From contig CANSII010000015.1 in assembly GCA_947646915.1 (NCBI GenBank), forward strand, positions 1 through 37,540: a stretch of 37,540 nt of DNA. The letters are read 5' to 3'. The DNA comes from an uncultured Clostridium sp. Lineage in GTDB: Bacteria; Bacillota; Clostridia; TANB77; CAG-508. The notes beneath the pieces are model-generated. The model did no database searches. It was given only the letters and a program-made list of their open reading frames with translations, and had not been told where the DNA came from. Both the position numbers and the translations under genes were made by a program. Each line of letters starts with the position of its first letter. Within the stretch, counting starts at the first letter, position 1. This document shows, one piece after another, positions 26,530 to 35,402 of the stretch.

Positions 26530-28523
26530 TTAGTATTTTATATATATCTTACTTCCTTTTTTTATTGTAATTCCACTATTTGGTATTTGCTCTCTTACTA
26601 TCGTGTTTTGTTTATCAAGTTCTTCTATTTCATTTTCTATTACTAGCTCTACTTCTTTTTCTTTTGCTTCTTTTTGTGCTTCTTGTATTGTTTTTCCTAT
26701 TAAATTTGGTACTGTTATTTCTTCTATTTGTTCTATTTCTTCTTTGTTTCCTTGATTTACTTCTAAGTATGGTAATATTTCACTAAAAATTTGACCTCCA
26801 ACAGGTGCTGCAACACCTCCTCCTTGGTGTCCTCCCTCTCCTGTAGGATTATACAAAGTAACAAGAACAACCACTTGTGGATCTTCGATTGGTGCAACTC
26901 CTAAGAAAGAAGTAACATATTTATTAGTATTAACACCATCTTCTGAAGTACCTGTTTTTCCGCCAATCCTATAACCTGCAACTTTAGCATTTTTACCGAG
27001 TACCCTCAGCTACAACAGATTCCATCATACTTAACACTTTTTCTGAAGTATCTTTAGAAATTGCCTGAGATTTAATTTTTGTCTCTACCTCTGTTCTTTC
27101 TCCAGTTTCACTATCAATAATAGTTTTTACAACTCTAGGTTGAACTAAATTCCCACCATTTGCAATTGCAGATACTGCTGTAACTAATTGTATAGGTGTA
27201 ATTTCAAATCTTTGGCCAAAACTAATTGTAGCAAGTTCAACTGGTCCAGCCTTATTTTCAGCTAAAAAGATACTTCCTGCCTCACCTGGTAAATCTATAC
27301 CTGTTCTTTCTAATAAACCAAACTTTTGTAAATAACTATAATATGTATGTACTCCCATCTTTTGACCCAATCCAATAAATACAGGATTGCAAGAATTCAT
27401 TAAACCCTGTCTTAAACTTTCAGCACCATGTGGTCTATAATGTCTCCAACATTTTATCCTTACTCCTGCAACTTCAATTCCTCCTGTACAAGCAAACTCT
27501 CCTGATTTATCAATATCTGTTACAATTTTTTCTTCTAAAGCTGCAGAAGCTGTAATTGTTTTAAATGTTGATCCTGGTTCATATGTATCAGTAATAGCTC
27601 TATTTCTCCAAACAGCTTGTAAATTTTTTGTCTTATCTGTTTGTTCTAGATTACTCCATATTCCTTTTAATTCATCCGTATAAGCTGAATATGGTTCATT
27701 TAAGTTATAATTTGGATATGTTGCCATTGCTAAAATATCTCCATTTTTAGGATTCATGATTACAATATTACCACCATCTGTACATACATTATCTATACAT
27801 GCCTCTTTTAAATATTTCTCAACAATAGATTGAATATTTATATCTATTGTAAGTTCAATACTATCTCCATTAATTGCAGCAACATATGTTTCTCCTTCTT
27901 CTCCTATTTCTCCACCTTTTGCATCTGTATGTCTTTTTATTGCTCCTTTTGATCCTGCAAGAACTTTTTCATATTTAGCTTCTATTCCATCCAATCCTTG
28001 ATTATCACTTCCACAAAAACCTATAATTTGTGATGCTAAATTATTATTTGGATAATACCTTTTTGTATCTTCATCTATATTAATTCCTGTTGTAATACCC
28101 TCTTCTTCTATCCAAATTCTAAGTTTATCAGTCTCTTCTTTACTTACTTTTTTTGCAATTGTTTCTATTGAACTTCTTTTAGATACCTTTTTTAGAACAT
28201 TTTCATATTCTAAATTGAATATTTCAGAAAGTTTCTTCGCAACTTTTTCCTTCATATCTTTTTTTATATTTACTGGATTTACTGTTACTGTCTCAACTGT
28301 ACTACTTTGTGCTAAAATTTTACCTGTTGAATCATATATTGTCCCTCTTTTTGGATTTATTGTCCTATCTAATGTTTGTTGTTCATACGCCATTGATGAT
28401 AATCTTTTTCCATCTATAAATTGTATATACCCTATTCTTCCGTATTAATAATGCTATTATTATAAAAACTATAAATAATATATTTCTCATTCTTTTTTTT
28501 GTAGATAAATTTGTTTGTACCAT
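26530..28523 (-). pseudogene. Class B penicillin-binding protein with PASTA domain, two frameshifts
   Basis: Transpeptidase of the FtsI/PBP2B/SpoVD group, placed after ftsL as usual in dcw clusters. The reading frame needs two corrections. The start ATG (28521-28523, RBS GGAGG) gives MVQTNLSTKKRMRN and a membrane helix up to LLI; one extra base near 28442 then shifts into GRIGYIQFIDGKRLSSMAYEQ. The middle segment (26993-28393 open alone) holds the N-terminal dimerisation part, S-T-F-K (about residue 317) and S-C-N. A second extra base near 26998, just after VVAEGT, puts GGKTGTSEDG and the PASTA domain (TVPNLIGKTIQEA) into another frame. Removing both gives 663 aa with no other stop. The rest is well preserved, so the damage is recent or a sequencing error. 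SpoVD and FtsI cannot be told apart here; one PASTA favours SpoVD. Confidence 0.88.
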
Positions 28524-28537
28524 AAAAACCTCCATTC

Positions 28538-28620
28538 GAGCAATTTTGCTCTGACAACTTTTTTTATTGTGAAAAATTTTTTCACAATAAAAACACCTCT
28601 ATTAATTTTATTAGAGGTGT
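28538..28620 (-). terminator. Three stacked hairpins between ftsL and the PBP gene
   Basis: In minus-strand order: ACACCTCTAA / TTAATAGAGGTGT followed by TTTT (28593-28620), TTTTATTGTGAA / TTCACAATAAAA (28561-28593), and GAGCAATTTTGCTC (28538-28551) just before the PBP ribosome site. The first has the form of an intrinsic terminator, so PBP expression may depend on read-through or a local promoter. Confidence 0.65.
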
Positions 28621-28661
28621 AGGTTTTTATTCTATAATTATCATTACTTTTAATATTATTT

Positions 28662-28755
28662 CAACAATAGTTAATATATAAAATATTGATGAAAATTTGA
28701 GTATGACTGAAATAACTTTAGATTTGAAGAAAAATTTATATATAAACTATTGTTG
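28662..28755. mobile_element. 94-bp MITE-like inverted-repeat element
   Basis: Terminal inverted repeats of 21 bp (28662-28682 and 28735-28755; CAACAATAGTTAATATATAA and its complement, one mismatch) flank about 52 bp of unrelated sequence with no reading frame. The size and structure fit a miniature element or a long hairpin. No clear target duplication was seen. Confidence 0.6.
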
Positions 28756-28792
28756 TAAAATAGCATATTATAAAGAATAATTTTATATATTT

Positions 28793-29314
28793 CTATTTAA
28801 AAAAATTATTTACAAAATTAACTAATTTTTCAAACCAATTTTTCTCTTCTTCAATTACGACCTTTTCAGAGGCAGACTCAACATAATCCTTTTTAGGCAA
28901 AGTAACATATACAGTCTGCTTATTTGTCAACTTTTCCATTCCTAATTCTTCTCTTGCGACTTTTTCAACATTACTTAAATTCAAACTATTTTCAATACTA
29001 ACCTTTAATTGTTCATTCTCTTTTTGCAATGCTGCCAATACCTTTTTTTGATCTTGAATATTATTAAACTGTCTATCTATCTGAGAGTTTCTACAACTTA
29101 TGGTTAATAACAATAAAAACAAAGCAATAACCATAATAGTCATTTTAAATTGTTTAATCTTTTGCTTTTTAGAAATTTTAACTTGTTGTCTAGGAACCTC
29201 TTTCACAACTTCTAATTTTCTTCTATTAACATTTTTCTTATTTCTCTTATTATAATTAGGATTAGTCTCAACTTTTCTTGGACTTGTTCCATATTGATAC
29301 TTTGCTTGTGCCAT
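28793..29314 (-). CDS. ftsL: FtsL/DivIC-like cell-division membrane protein
   Basis: A 173-residue bitopic protein. A long, strongly basic cytoplasmic N-terminus (about 1-56, many Lys/Arg) is followed by one membrane helix at about 57-74 and an extracytoplasmic coiled coil at about 78-112 (NNIQDQKKVLAALQKENEQL). A conserved REELGM element follows near residue 121, as in septum-formation initiators. This matches FtsL, which with DivIB and DivIC recruits the septal PBP. Its place between rsmH and the PBP gene supports the name, because FtsL itself is poorly conserved in sequence. RBS GAGAGGTG, ATG at 29314. The upstream gap contains a dispersed repeat element; the downstream gap a MITE-like element and hairpins. 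Confidence 0.8.
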   Translation of the reverse strand: MAQAKYQYGTSPRKVETNPNYNKRNKKNVNRRKLEVVKEVPRQQVKISKKQKIKQFKMTIMVIALFLLLLTISCRNSQIDRQFNNIQDQKKVLAALQKENEQLKVSIENSLNLSNVEKVAREELGMEKLTNKQTVYVTLPKKDYVESASEKVVIEEEKNWFEKLVNFVNNFFK

Positions 29315-29386
29315 AAGTTTTCACCTCTCTTTCTCTTTTTATATGATAAGTTTTAAATAACATATTTGAAAAATTAAAATAAACTA

Positions 29387-29539
29387 TTTAAAGCTAAATA
29401 ATATTAATTTGAAAAAATGAGCTTGATCTGATTTGCTATTCACTTTAACTCTTATAGTGTATATCTAAAATATGAATTCTTAGAATCTGAAACGCCTTGG
29501 AAAAGGGATTTTTTGGAAATTTATATTATTCGGCTTAAG
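29387..29539 (-). repeat. Dispersed inverted-repeat element, copy B, in the dcw cluster
   Basis: About 150 bp between rsmH and ftsL. The ends are imperfect inverted repeats (AATAATATTAATTT against AAATTTATATTATT, extended by TTAAAGC / GGCTTAAG). Read on the plus strand the interior follows the same order as the 222-bp array core: GAGCTTGAT, TATTCACTTTAA, TTATAGTGTATATCT, then AAACGCCTTGGAAAA. Element orientation is opposite to transcription of the dcw genes. Confidence 0.85.
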
Positions 29540-29577
29540 TTATTATTTTTACTTTATATTACAAAACTTAATTGTTT

Positions 29578-30507
29578 TTATAACTTTTCAAAAATTCTAA
29601 GTTTTGCACTTTTACTTCTTGAATTATGCTCTTGCTCTTGTTCTGTTGCTATTATTGGTTTTTTAGTAATAATTTTTCCAAGTGTTTTAGCACCACATAC
29701 ACAATATGGCAAATCACTTGGACATATACATTTTCCTTTTGCGTCTAACATAGCATTTTTTACAGCTCTATCTTCCAAAGAATGAAATGTTATAATACAT
29801 AATCTTCCTTGTTTTTTTAAACAATCTATACAATCTTTTACTGTATTATATAATGGTTCTATTTCGTTATTTACTTCTATTCGTATTGCTTGAAATGTTC
29901 TTTTTGCAGGATGTCCATCATTTTGTTTTGATTTTGGTATTGATCTTTCTATTATTTCTACTAATTGCTTAGTAGTTTGTATTTCTTTATTTTTTCTATA
30001 TTCACATATATTTCTTGAAATTTGTCTTGAAAATTTGTCTTCTCCATATTGATAAATTATTTCTGCAAGTTTTTCTTCTGAATATGTGTTTATAACTTTT
30101 TGGGCTGTTAATTGCTGAGATTTATCCATTCTCATATCTAATTGGTTTTCTCCTAGATAACTAAAGCCTCTATTTTTTTCATCTAATTGATATGAAGAAA
30201 CTCCTAAATCTAACAATATTCCATCTACCTGTTCTATTTCTAAATCTTCTAAAATTCGTTTTATATTATCATGATTATCTTGTACATATTTTATATTATG
30301 GAATTGATCTAAATTTGTTTTGGCAGCTTTTAAAGCCTCTTCATCTCTATCTATTCCTATTAATAAGCCTTTATCTGATAGTCTCTTTGCTATTTCTTTA
30401 CTATGCCCTGCTCCTCCAAGAGTTCCATCTACATATATTCCATTTTCTTTTATTTTTAGACCTTCTATACATTCTTTTAGCATTACTGGTGTGTGTTTAA
30501 ATTCCAA
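29578..30507 (-). CDS. rsmH: 16S rRNA (cytosine(1402)-N(4))-methyltransferase RsmH (MraW)
   Basis: S-adenosylmethionine-dependent enzyme that N4-methylates C1402 in the 16S rRNA decoding site. The 309-residue length is typical. The SAM-binding motif VDGTLGGAGHS is at about 26-36, followed by GIDRDEEA, the LLDLGVSSYQLD motif, and IITFHSLEDRAVK near the C-terminus, all hallmarks of the family. The start is TTG at 30505-30507: the RBS AAAGGA is about 11 nt upstream, and the nearer ATG is followed at once by a stop. It follows mraZ as in most bacteria, but here 394 bp of low-complexity sequence separate them. Confidence 0.97.
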   Translation of the reverse strand: MEFKHTPVMLKECIEGLKIKENGIYVDGTLGGAGHSKEIAKRLSDKGLLIGIDRDEEALKAAKTNLDQFHNIKYVQDNHDNIKRILEDLEIEQVDGILLDLGVSSYQLDEKNRGFSYLGENQLDMRMDKSQQLTAQKVINTYSEEKLAEIIYQYGEDKFSRQISRNICEYRKNKEIQTTKQLVEIIERSIPKSKQNDGHPAKRTFQAIRIEVNNEIEPLYNTVKDCIDCLKKQGRLCIITFHSLEDRAVKNAMLDAKGKCICPSDLPYCVCGAKTLGKIITKKPIIATEQEQEHNSRSKSAKLRIFEKL

Positions 30508-30901
30508 TTTTATATCATTCCTTTCGCCACACTTATCATAAAATAGAAATTTTTAAATTTTCTATTTTACAAATCTAATGTATAAATATAAGTCTATCGT
30601 AAAGTCTTATATTCAATTACAGCTGGTATAACTACCAGCCGTTTATCTTTTATATGTAAATTTCACTTTGGTATTTCTTCTTATTTTAGTTTTGTATATT
30701 TCTCTTTTGTTTATATTTTACATTTCTTAACTTTTTCTTTTGTTACTTTATCTTTTGTTTGTTATTCTTTTGTATAATTTTCTTAAGCACTTTCTTCTTT
30801 TGTGTAGTCTTTTGTACTCTTTTCCTTTGCTTTATTATCTTTTGTTTTTGTAATAATCTTTTGTACTTTTTTCTTCTGTTTTTTATATAAACTTTTTCAA
30901 G
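30508..30901 (-). other. Low-complexity spacer between mraZ and rsmH
   Basis: No intact gene. Read on the minus strand the first 220 bp repeat ACAAAAGA-like words at irregular 10-20 bp intervals; one frame reads Thr-Lys-Glu/Asp motifs but is broken by several TAA stops. After this comes a perfect hairpin GCTGGTA-GTTA-TACCAGC (30622-30639) and an AT-only inverted repeat (AAAATAGAAA / TTTTCTATTTT, about 30539-30566) just before the rsmH ribosome site. Function unknown; it is probably transcribed as part of the dcw mRNA. Confidence 0.55.
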
Positions 30902-31327
30902 TTATATACCTAACATTGTCATATTTTCTGCAATTTCATCTACAGATATATTTTCATCGCATTTTTGCCAATTTTCTTTATTCCATATTTCTAGTCTAGT
31001 TCCTACTCCAATTATTACTGCTTCTTTTTCTAATTGTATTGCAACTCTTAAATTATTTGGTATTAAAAATCTTCCCTGTTTGTCTATTTCACATTCTGTT
31101 GCTCCTGATAGAAAAAATCTTACAAAGTTTCTTGCATTTTTATCTGAAAGTGGTAATGATTTTAGTTTTTCTTCAAAGTTAGCCCATTCTTCTTGAGAAA
31201 AAGCAAATAAACATCCATCTAATCCTTTTGTTATTACAAATTTTTCTCCGATGTCTTGTCTTAATTTTGCTGGCATAATTAGTCTACCTTTCGCATCTAA
31301 TGTATGCTCATATTCCCCCATTAACAA
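30902..31327 (-). CDS. mraZ: Transcriptional regulator MraZ
   Basis: A 141-residue regulator of the dcw cluster with two SpoVT/AbrB-like half-domains; the signatures [13 protein letters not shown] (about 11-23) and [13 protein letters not shown] (in the second half) are both present. The start is taken as TTG at 31325-31327, giving MLMGEYEH: the family normally begins MFMGEYxH, and AAGGAG has better spacing to this TTG than to the ATG two codons later. MraZ binds repeated GTGG boxes upstream of its own gene and those boxes are present here. It is the first gene of the dcw cluster. Confidence 0.97.
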   Translation of the reverse strand: MLMGEYEHTLDAKGRLIMPAKLRQDIGEKFVITKGLDGCLFAFSQEEWANFEEKLKSLPLSDKNARNFVRFFLSGATECEIDKQGRFLIPNNLRVAIQLEKEAVIIGVGTRLEIWNKENWQKCDENISVDEIAENMTMLGI

Positions 31328-31343
31328 CTGGCTTCACTCCTTT

Positions 31344-31380
31344 CCACTTTCACTCCACTTTGTACCACTTCTTTCCACTT
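31344..31380 (-). promoter_or_regulatory. MraZ box array (four AAGTGG repeats)
   Basis: CCACTT on the plus strand (AAGTGG on the minus strand) at 31344, 31355, 31365 and 31375, that is spacings of 11, 10 and 10 bp, one helical turn each. MraZ is known to bind such direct repeats in several phyla. The array lies between the promoter and the mraZ start, fitting autorepression. Confidence 0.85.
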
Positions 31381-31387
31381 CACCTAA

Positions 31388-31416
31388 ATTGTAATATAAC
31401 TTTTTCATTTTTGCAA
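31388..31416 (-). promoter_or_regulatory. Promoter of the dcw cluster
   Basis: Minus-strand TTGCAA (31411-31416), 17-bp spacer, TACAAT (31388-31393). The predicted transcription start falls at the edge of the MraZ boxes. Confidence 0.7.
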
Positions 31417-31552
31417 GGGTTTTTTTAAATTTTTTTTATTTTTTGTTAATATAATTTATATCAATATAATATTTTTATAATGCTTTTAGTTCATATTCAT
31501 TTATCTCATGACACTAATAGTTCATTTTATTTTATATTATTCATTGTTATAC

Positions 31553-31567
31553 TTCTATATTATAGAA
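31553..31567. promoter_or_regulatory. Perfect 15-bp palindrome upstream of the XRE gene
   Basis: TTCTATATTATAGAA, a 7-1-7 palindrome, lies about 15 bp upstream of a TATAAT box (31582-31587) and 44 bp before the XRE start codon. It is a plausible operator for the regulator itself; this is inference from position and symmetry. Confidence 0.4.
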
Positions 31568-31610
31568 ATGTTTATGAACTCTATAATATAAATACAAATT
31601 GGAGGTTTAT

Positions 31611-31994
31611 ATGACTGAAAATGAACAAAAACTAAGAAAAAATATAGGAAAAAAGATTAAAATTGCAAGATCAAATACTCCATATACTCAAGAAGCACTT
31701 GCTGAAAAATTATCTCTTTCTGCAAGATATATTAGTCAATTAGAACGAGGTATATCTTTTGGTAGTGCTAATACAATTGTTAATCTTTGTAAAGTACTTC
31801 ATATTTCACCAAATTTTCTGTTCAGTGATGTAATTAATTCTGAATCTTTAGAAATTGTCGATCTAATTGATAACAAATTTTTAGAAAATTATGCTAAATT
31901 AAATGACTATAATAAAAAGGTTGTCAACAATCTAACAAATGATTTAATAAAACTTCAAATAGATGAGGATTTCGGGAAAAAATTTAATTGCTAA
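31611..31994 (+). CDS. XRE-family helix-turn-helix transcriptional regulator
   Basis: A 127-residue protein. Residues about 13-71 form an XRE/Cro-type HTH (YTQEALAEKLSLSARYISQ, LERGISFGSANTIVNLCKVL, ISPNFLF). The remainder is short and acidic/lysine-rich with no recognised effector domain. The start is the ATG at 31611, 5 nt after GGAGG; a TTG four codons upstream overlaps that ribosome site and is rejected. It lies 71 bp upstream of pflB in the same direction, so it may be a local regulator of the pfl operon or simply a neighbour; a palindrome lies in its promoter. Such single-domain XRE proteins have many targets and the ligand is unknown. Confidence 0.9.
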   Translation: MTENEQKLRKNIGKKIKIARSNTPYTQEALAEKLSLSARYISQLERGISFGSANTIVNLCKVLHISPNFLFSDVINSESLEIVDLIDNKFLENYAKLNDYNKKVVNNLTNDLIKLQIDEDFGKKFNC

Positions 31995-32065
31995 AAAAAG
32001 ATACTTATGATATTATATTATTGTAAATTAAGTAAATAATATAAATATAATATGAGGAGGTTATC

Positions 32066-34303
32066 ATGGATTTTGAACAATGGAAAACATTTAAAAAGGG
32101 AAATTGGGTACATGAAATCAATGTAAGAGATTTCATTCAAAATAACTACACACCTTATGAAGGTGATTCTAGTTTCTTAAAAGGAACTACAGAAAAAACA
32201 AAAAAACTATGGAATGAAGTTCTAGAACTATACAAAAAAGAGAAAGATGCAAAAGGTGTGGTTTTAGATATAGATACAAAAACAGTATCTACAGTTTCAG
32301 CACATGATGCTGGATATATTGATAAAGAATTAGAAGAAATAGTCGGATTACAAACAGATTCACCATTAAAAAGAGCAATAATGCCATTCGGAGGAATACG
32401 TATTGTAGAAAAATCTTGTGAAGCTTATGGAAGAGAAGTTGACCCTGAAGTTTCTAAAATTTTTCATAAAATTAGAAAAACTCACAATGATGGTGTTTTT
32501 AGTGTATATACACCAGATATAAGATTGGCTAGAAGTAGTCACTTAATAACAGGTCTTCCTGATGGTTATGGTCGTGGAAGAATTATAGGAGATTACAGAA
32601 GAGTTGCACTTTATGGTGTAGATCTTTTAATTGCACTTAAAAAAGAAGATTTAGAAAAATTAAATACAGATGAATTTGATGAGAATATAATTCGTGAAAG
32701 AGAAGAAATATCAGAACAAATAGATGCATTAAATGAATTAAAAGTAATGGCAACAAAATATGGATATGATATATCACAACCAGCATCAAATTCCAAAGAA
32801 GCAGTACAATGGTTATACTTTGGATACTTAGGAGCAATAAAAGACCAAAATGGAGCAGCAATGAGTATAGGAAGAACATCTACATTCTTAGACATTTACT
32901 TTGAAAGAGACTTAGCAGAAGGAACAATAACAGAAGAAGAAATCCAAGAAATAATGGATCACTTTGTGATGAAACTAAGATTAGTAAGATTTTTAAGAAC
33001 ACCAGAATATAATGAACTATTTAGTGGAGACCCTGTATGGGTAACAGAAAGCATTGGTGGAATGGGAATTGATGGAAGAACTCTAGTAACAAAAAACTCA
33101 TTCAGAGTACTACACACACTAGAAAATTTAGGGCCTGCACCAGAGCCAAACTTAACAGTCTTATGGTCTACAAAACTTCCAGAAGGATTTAAAAGATATA
33201 CTTCAGATTTATCAATAAAAACATCATCAATTCAATATGAAAATGATGATTTAATGAGAATAACCTTAGGAGATGATTATGGAATAGCCTGTTGTGTATC
33301 ACCAATGAAAATAGGAAAACAAATGCAATTCTTTGGAGCAAGAGCAAACTTAGCAAAAACACTATTATATGCAATAAATGGTGGAAGAGATGAAATTTCA
33401 GGGAAACAAATTACTCCAAAATATGCTCCAATAACATCAGAATATCTAGATTTTGATGAAGTATTAGAAAAATTCGATCAATTGATGGATTATGTTGCGA
33501 AAATTTATATAAAAGCATTAAATTCAATACATTATATGCATGATAAATATTCATATGAAGCAATAGAAATGGCTTTACATGATAAAGATATTATTAGAAC
33601 AATGGCATGTGGAATTGCAGGACTTTCAGTTGTCGCAGACTCTTTATCTGCAATAAAATATGCAAAAGTAAAAGTAATTAGAGATAATACAGGTCTTGCT
33701 ACAGACTATGAAGTAGAAGGAGATTTCCCAAAATTCGGAAATGATGATGATAGAGTTGATGAAATAGCTGTAGTTGTAGTAAAAAGATTTTTAACTAAAT
33801 TGCAAAAACATCAAACATATAGAAACTCTAAACACACATTATCAATATTAACAATAACATCAAATGTTGTATATGGTAAAAATACCGGAAATACACCAGA
33901 TGGAAGAACAGCTGGAACACCTTTTGGGCCAGGAGCAAACCCTCTACATGGAAGAGACACAAATGGTGCATTATCAGTAATGAACTCAATAGCAAAACTT
34001 CCTTTTGAAGATGCTGAAGATGGTATTTCTTATACATTTTCAATTACTCCTAATACTCTTGGAAAGTCTGAAGATGAAAGAATTACAAATTTAGTAAATA
34101 TGCTAGATGGATATTTTAAACAAACAGGTCATCATATTAATGTTAATGTTTTTGATAGAAGCTTACTTAAAGATGCTATGGAACATCCTGAGAAATATCC
34201 TCAACTTACTATCCGTGTTTCTGGTTATGCTGTTAATTTTACAAAGTTAACTAGAGAACAACAGTTGGATGTTATTAACAGAACTATTCACGAGAGGATA
34301 TAA
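32066..34303 (+). CDS. pflB: Formate acetyltransferase (pyruvate formate-lyase)
   Basis: Glycyl-radical enzyme converting pyruvate and CoA to acetyl-CoA and formate in anaerobic fermentation. The 745-residue length is close to the E. coli enzyme. The catalytic Cys-Cys pair is at 409-410 ([12 protein letters not shown]). The glycyl-radical motif RVSGYAVNF near the C-terminus puts the radical on about Gly720. The CC pair separates true PFL from glycerol or choline lyases. A GAGGAGG site precedes the ATG, and a TATAAT-like box is at 32046-32051. The activating enzyme gene pflA follows about 200 bp downstream, which supports the assignment. It indicates anaerobic metabolism. Confidence 0.98.
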   Translation: MDFEQWKTFKKGNWVHEINVRDFIQNNYTPYEGDSSFLKGTTEKTKKLWNEVLELYKKEKDAKGVVLDIDTKTVSTVSAHDAGYIDKELEEIVGLQTDSPLKRAIMPFGGIRIVEKSCEAYGREVDPEVSKIFHKIRKTHNDGVFSVYTPDIRLARSSHLITGLPDGYGRGRIIGDYRRVALYGVDLLIALKKEDLEKLNTDEFDENIIREREEISEQIDALNELKVMATKYGYDISQPASNSKEAVQWLYFGYLGAIKDQNGAAMSIGRTSTFLDIYFERDLAEGTITEEEIQEIMDHFVMKLRLVRFLRTPEYNELFSGDPVWVTESIGGMGIDGRTLVTKNSFRVLHTLENLGPAPEPNLTVLWSTKLPEGFKRYTSDLSIKTSSIQYENDDLMRITLGDDYGIACCVSPMKIGKQMQFFGARANLAKTLLYAINGGRDEISGKQITPKYAPITSEYLDFDEVLEKFDQLMDYVAKIYIKALNSIHYMHDKYSYEAIEMALHDKDIIRTMACGIAGLSVVADSLSAIKYAKVKVIRDNTGLATDYEVEGDFPKFGNDDDRVDEIAVVVVKRFLTKLQKHQTYRNSKHTLSILTITSNVVYGKNTGNTPDGRTAGTPFGPGANPLHGRDTNGALSVMNSIAKLPFEDAEDGISYTFSITPNTLGKSEDERITNLVNMLDGYFKQTGHHINVNVFDRSLLKDAMEHPEKYPQLTIRVSGYAVNFTKLTREQQLDVINRTIHERI

Positions 34304-34460
34304 TGTCCATTGGGGACGTTTCCTTTTGGACATTATTTTGTGCAATGTCTATTGGAGGCGTTTCCTTTTGCTTCGCAGTCATCCAAAATTTGTTTCAAAA
34401 ATTTCATCTGCAAAATTATTACAGATGACTTATGCAGAGCTGAATAAAATCTGCTCTTTC
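34302..34460. repeat. Repeat-containing spacer between pflB and pflA
   Basis: The spacer begins at the pflB stop codon with a hairpin AATGTCCA / TGGACATT (34302-34334). Its core TGTCCATTGGGGACGTTTCC (34304 onwards) recurs imperfectly 42 bp later (34346-34370, TGTCTATTGGAGGCGTTTCC). It is followed by a block (about 34375-34425, CAGTCATCCAAAAT...TTTCATCTGC) that resembles the first 55 bp of the window. These look like dispersed intergenic repeats. An open frame crossing this spacer into pflA is not real coding sequence. Confidence 0.6.
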
Positions 34461-34499
34461 ATGTTTACAAAATTTACAAATTGGAGAATACTGATTATT

Positions 34500-35237
34500 A
34501 TGAATAATAAAGATTTAGATTTAAGATATTATGCTAAAGTTCATTCAATAGAATCTTTCGGCACAGTAGATGGTCCTGGAATAAGATTTGTTCTTTTTCT
34601 ACAGGGCTGTCATTTAAAATGCAGATATTGTCACAATCGTGATACTTGGGATATGGCAGGTGGAGATTATAAGTCTTTAGATGATATCTTCGAAAAGATA
34701 ATAAAATATAAAAATTATATTTGTCCTTATGGAGGTGTTACTATTACTGGTGGCGAACCTCTTTTGCAAGTAAAGTTTTTGATTGAATTATTTAAAAAAT
34801 TAAAAAAAGAAAAAATCCATACTTGTATTGATACATCAGGGATGGTTGCTTTAACTGATGATATTAAAAATGTGCTTTCTCTTACTGATTTGGTTTTATT
34901 AGATATAAAACATATAAATTCTAATAAGTCAAAAGATTTAGTAGGGTTTAATAATGAATATGAGCTGAATTTCGCAAAATATCTAAGTGATAATAATATT
35001 CATATGTGGATTAGGCAAGTTCTTGTTCCTACTCTTACTGATGATGAAAATGATTTGCTAGATTTAAAATATTTTATTAATAGTTTGAAAACTGTTGATA
35101 AAGTTGAAATTCTCCCTTATCATAATATGGGTAAATATAAATGGAAACAATTAGGTATTAATTATGATTTAGATAATATTAGACCTGCAACAGATGAAGA
35201 TGTAAAAAGAGCAAAAAAAATTCTAGGGATTTTATAA
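34500..35237 (+). CDS. pflA: Pyruvate formate-lyase activating enzyme (radical SAM)
   Basis: Radical SAM enzyme of 245 residues that generates the glycyl radical on PFL. The [4Fe-4S] motif is C37-x3-C41-x2-C44 (GCHLKCRYCHNRDTWD), preceded by the family sequence ESFGTVDGPGIRFVLFLQG; GGVTITGGEPLLQ follows. The frame stays open 77 codons upstream, but that stretch runs through intergenic repeats and resembles nothing; the ATG at 34500, with TTGGAGA upstream, gives a protein beginning just before the conserved core. It is probably co-transcribed with pflB and ends in a strong terminator overlapping its last codons. Confidence 0.96.
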   Translation: MNNKDLDLRYYAKVHSIESFGTVDGPGIRFVLFLQGCHLKCRYCHNRDTWDMAGGDYKSLDDIFEKIIKYKNYICPYGGVTITGGEPLLQVKFLIELFKKLKKEKIHTCIDTSGMVALTDDIKNVLSLTDLVLLDIKHINSNKSKDLVGFNNEYELNFAKYLSDNNIHMWIRQVLVPTLTDDENDLLDLKYFINSLKTVDKVEILPYHNMGKYKWKQLGINYDLDNIRPATDEDVKRAKKILGIL

Positions 35238-35253
35238 TCTCTAGAATTTTTTT
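35213..35253 (+). terminator. Rho-independent terminator of the pfl operon
   Basis: AAAAAATTCTAG / CTAGAATTTTTT stem overlapping the pflA stop codon, followed by T7. Near-perfect and usable in both directions. Confidence 0.9.
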
Positions 35254-35402
35254 AAATGAAATTATTTAGCTTATATATTATTACTATTCACATTTAATAC
35301 TAACATTAAGATAATAGGATTAAATATTATATTTATAACCCTTTCTATACTATTTTTTAGGCTGTGAATTGTAACTATATATGCTATATTTTTAAACTTT
35401 TA

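Noticed and set aside
26993..28393. Two separate genes: a PBP lacking KTG and a small PASTA protein
   Set aside because: The gap between them encodes GKNAKVAGYRIGGKTGTSEDG in the second frame and joins perfectly to both after removal of one base, so they are parts of one gene.
28662..28755. Full transposon
   Set aside because: No reading frame fits in 94 bp and no transposase is in the window; only a miniature element or hairpin can be supported.
30680..30901. Short Lys/Glu-rich protein gene in the mraZ-rsmH spacer
   Set aside because: All frames are broken by stops within about 40 codons and no start with a ribosome site was found.
34269..34499. Extended N-terminus for pflA (77 more codons)
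   Set aside because: It overlaps the end of pflB and runs through intergenic repeats and a hairpin; the ATG at 34500 has a ribosome site and gives a family-typical length.
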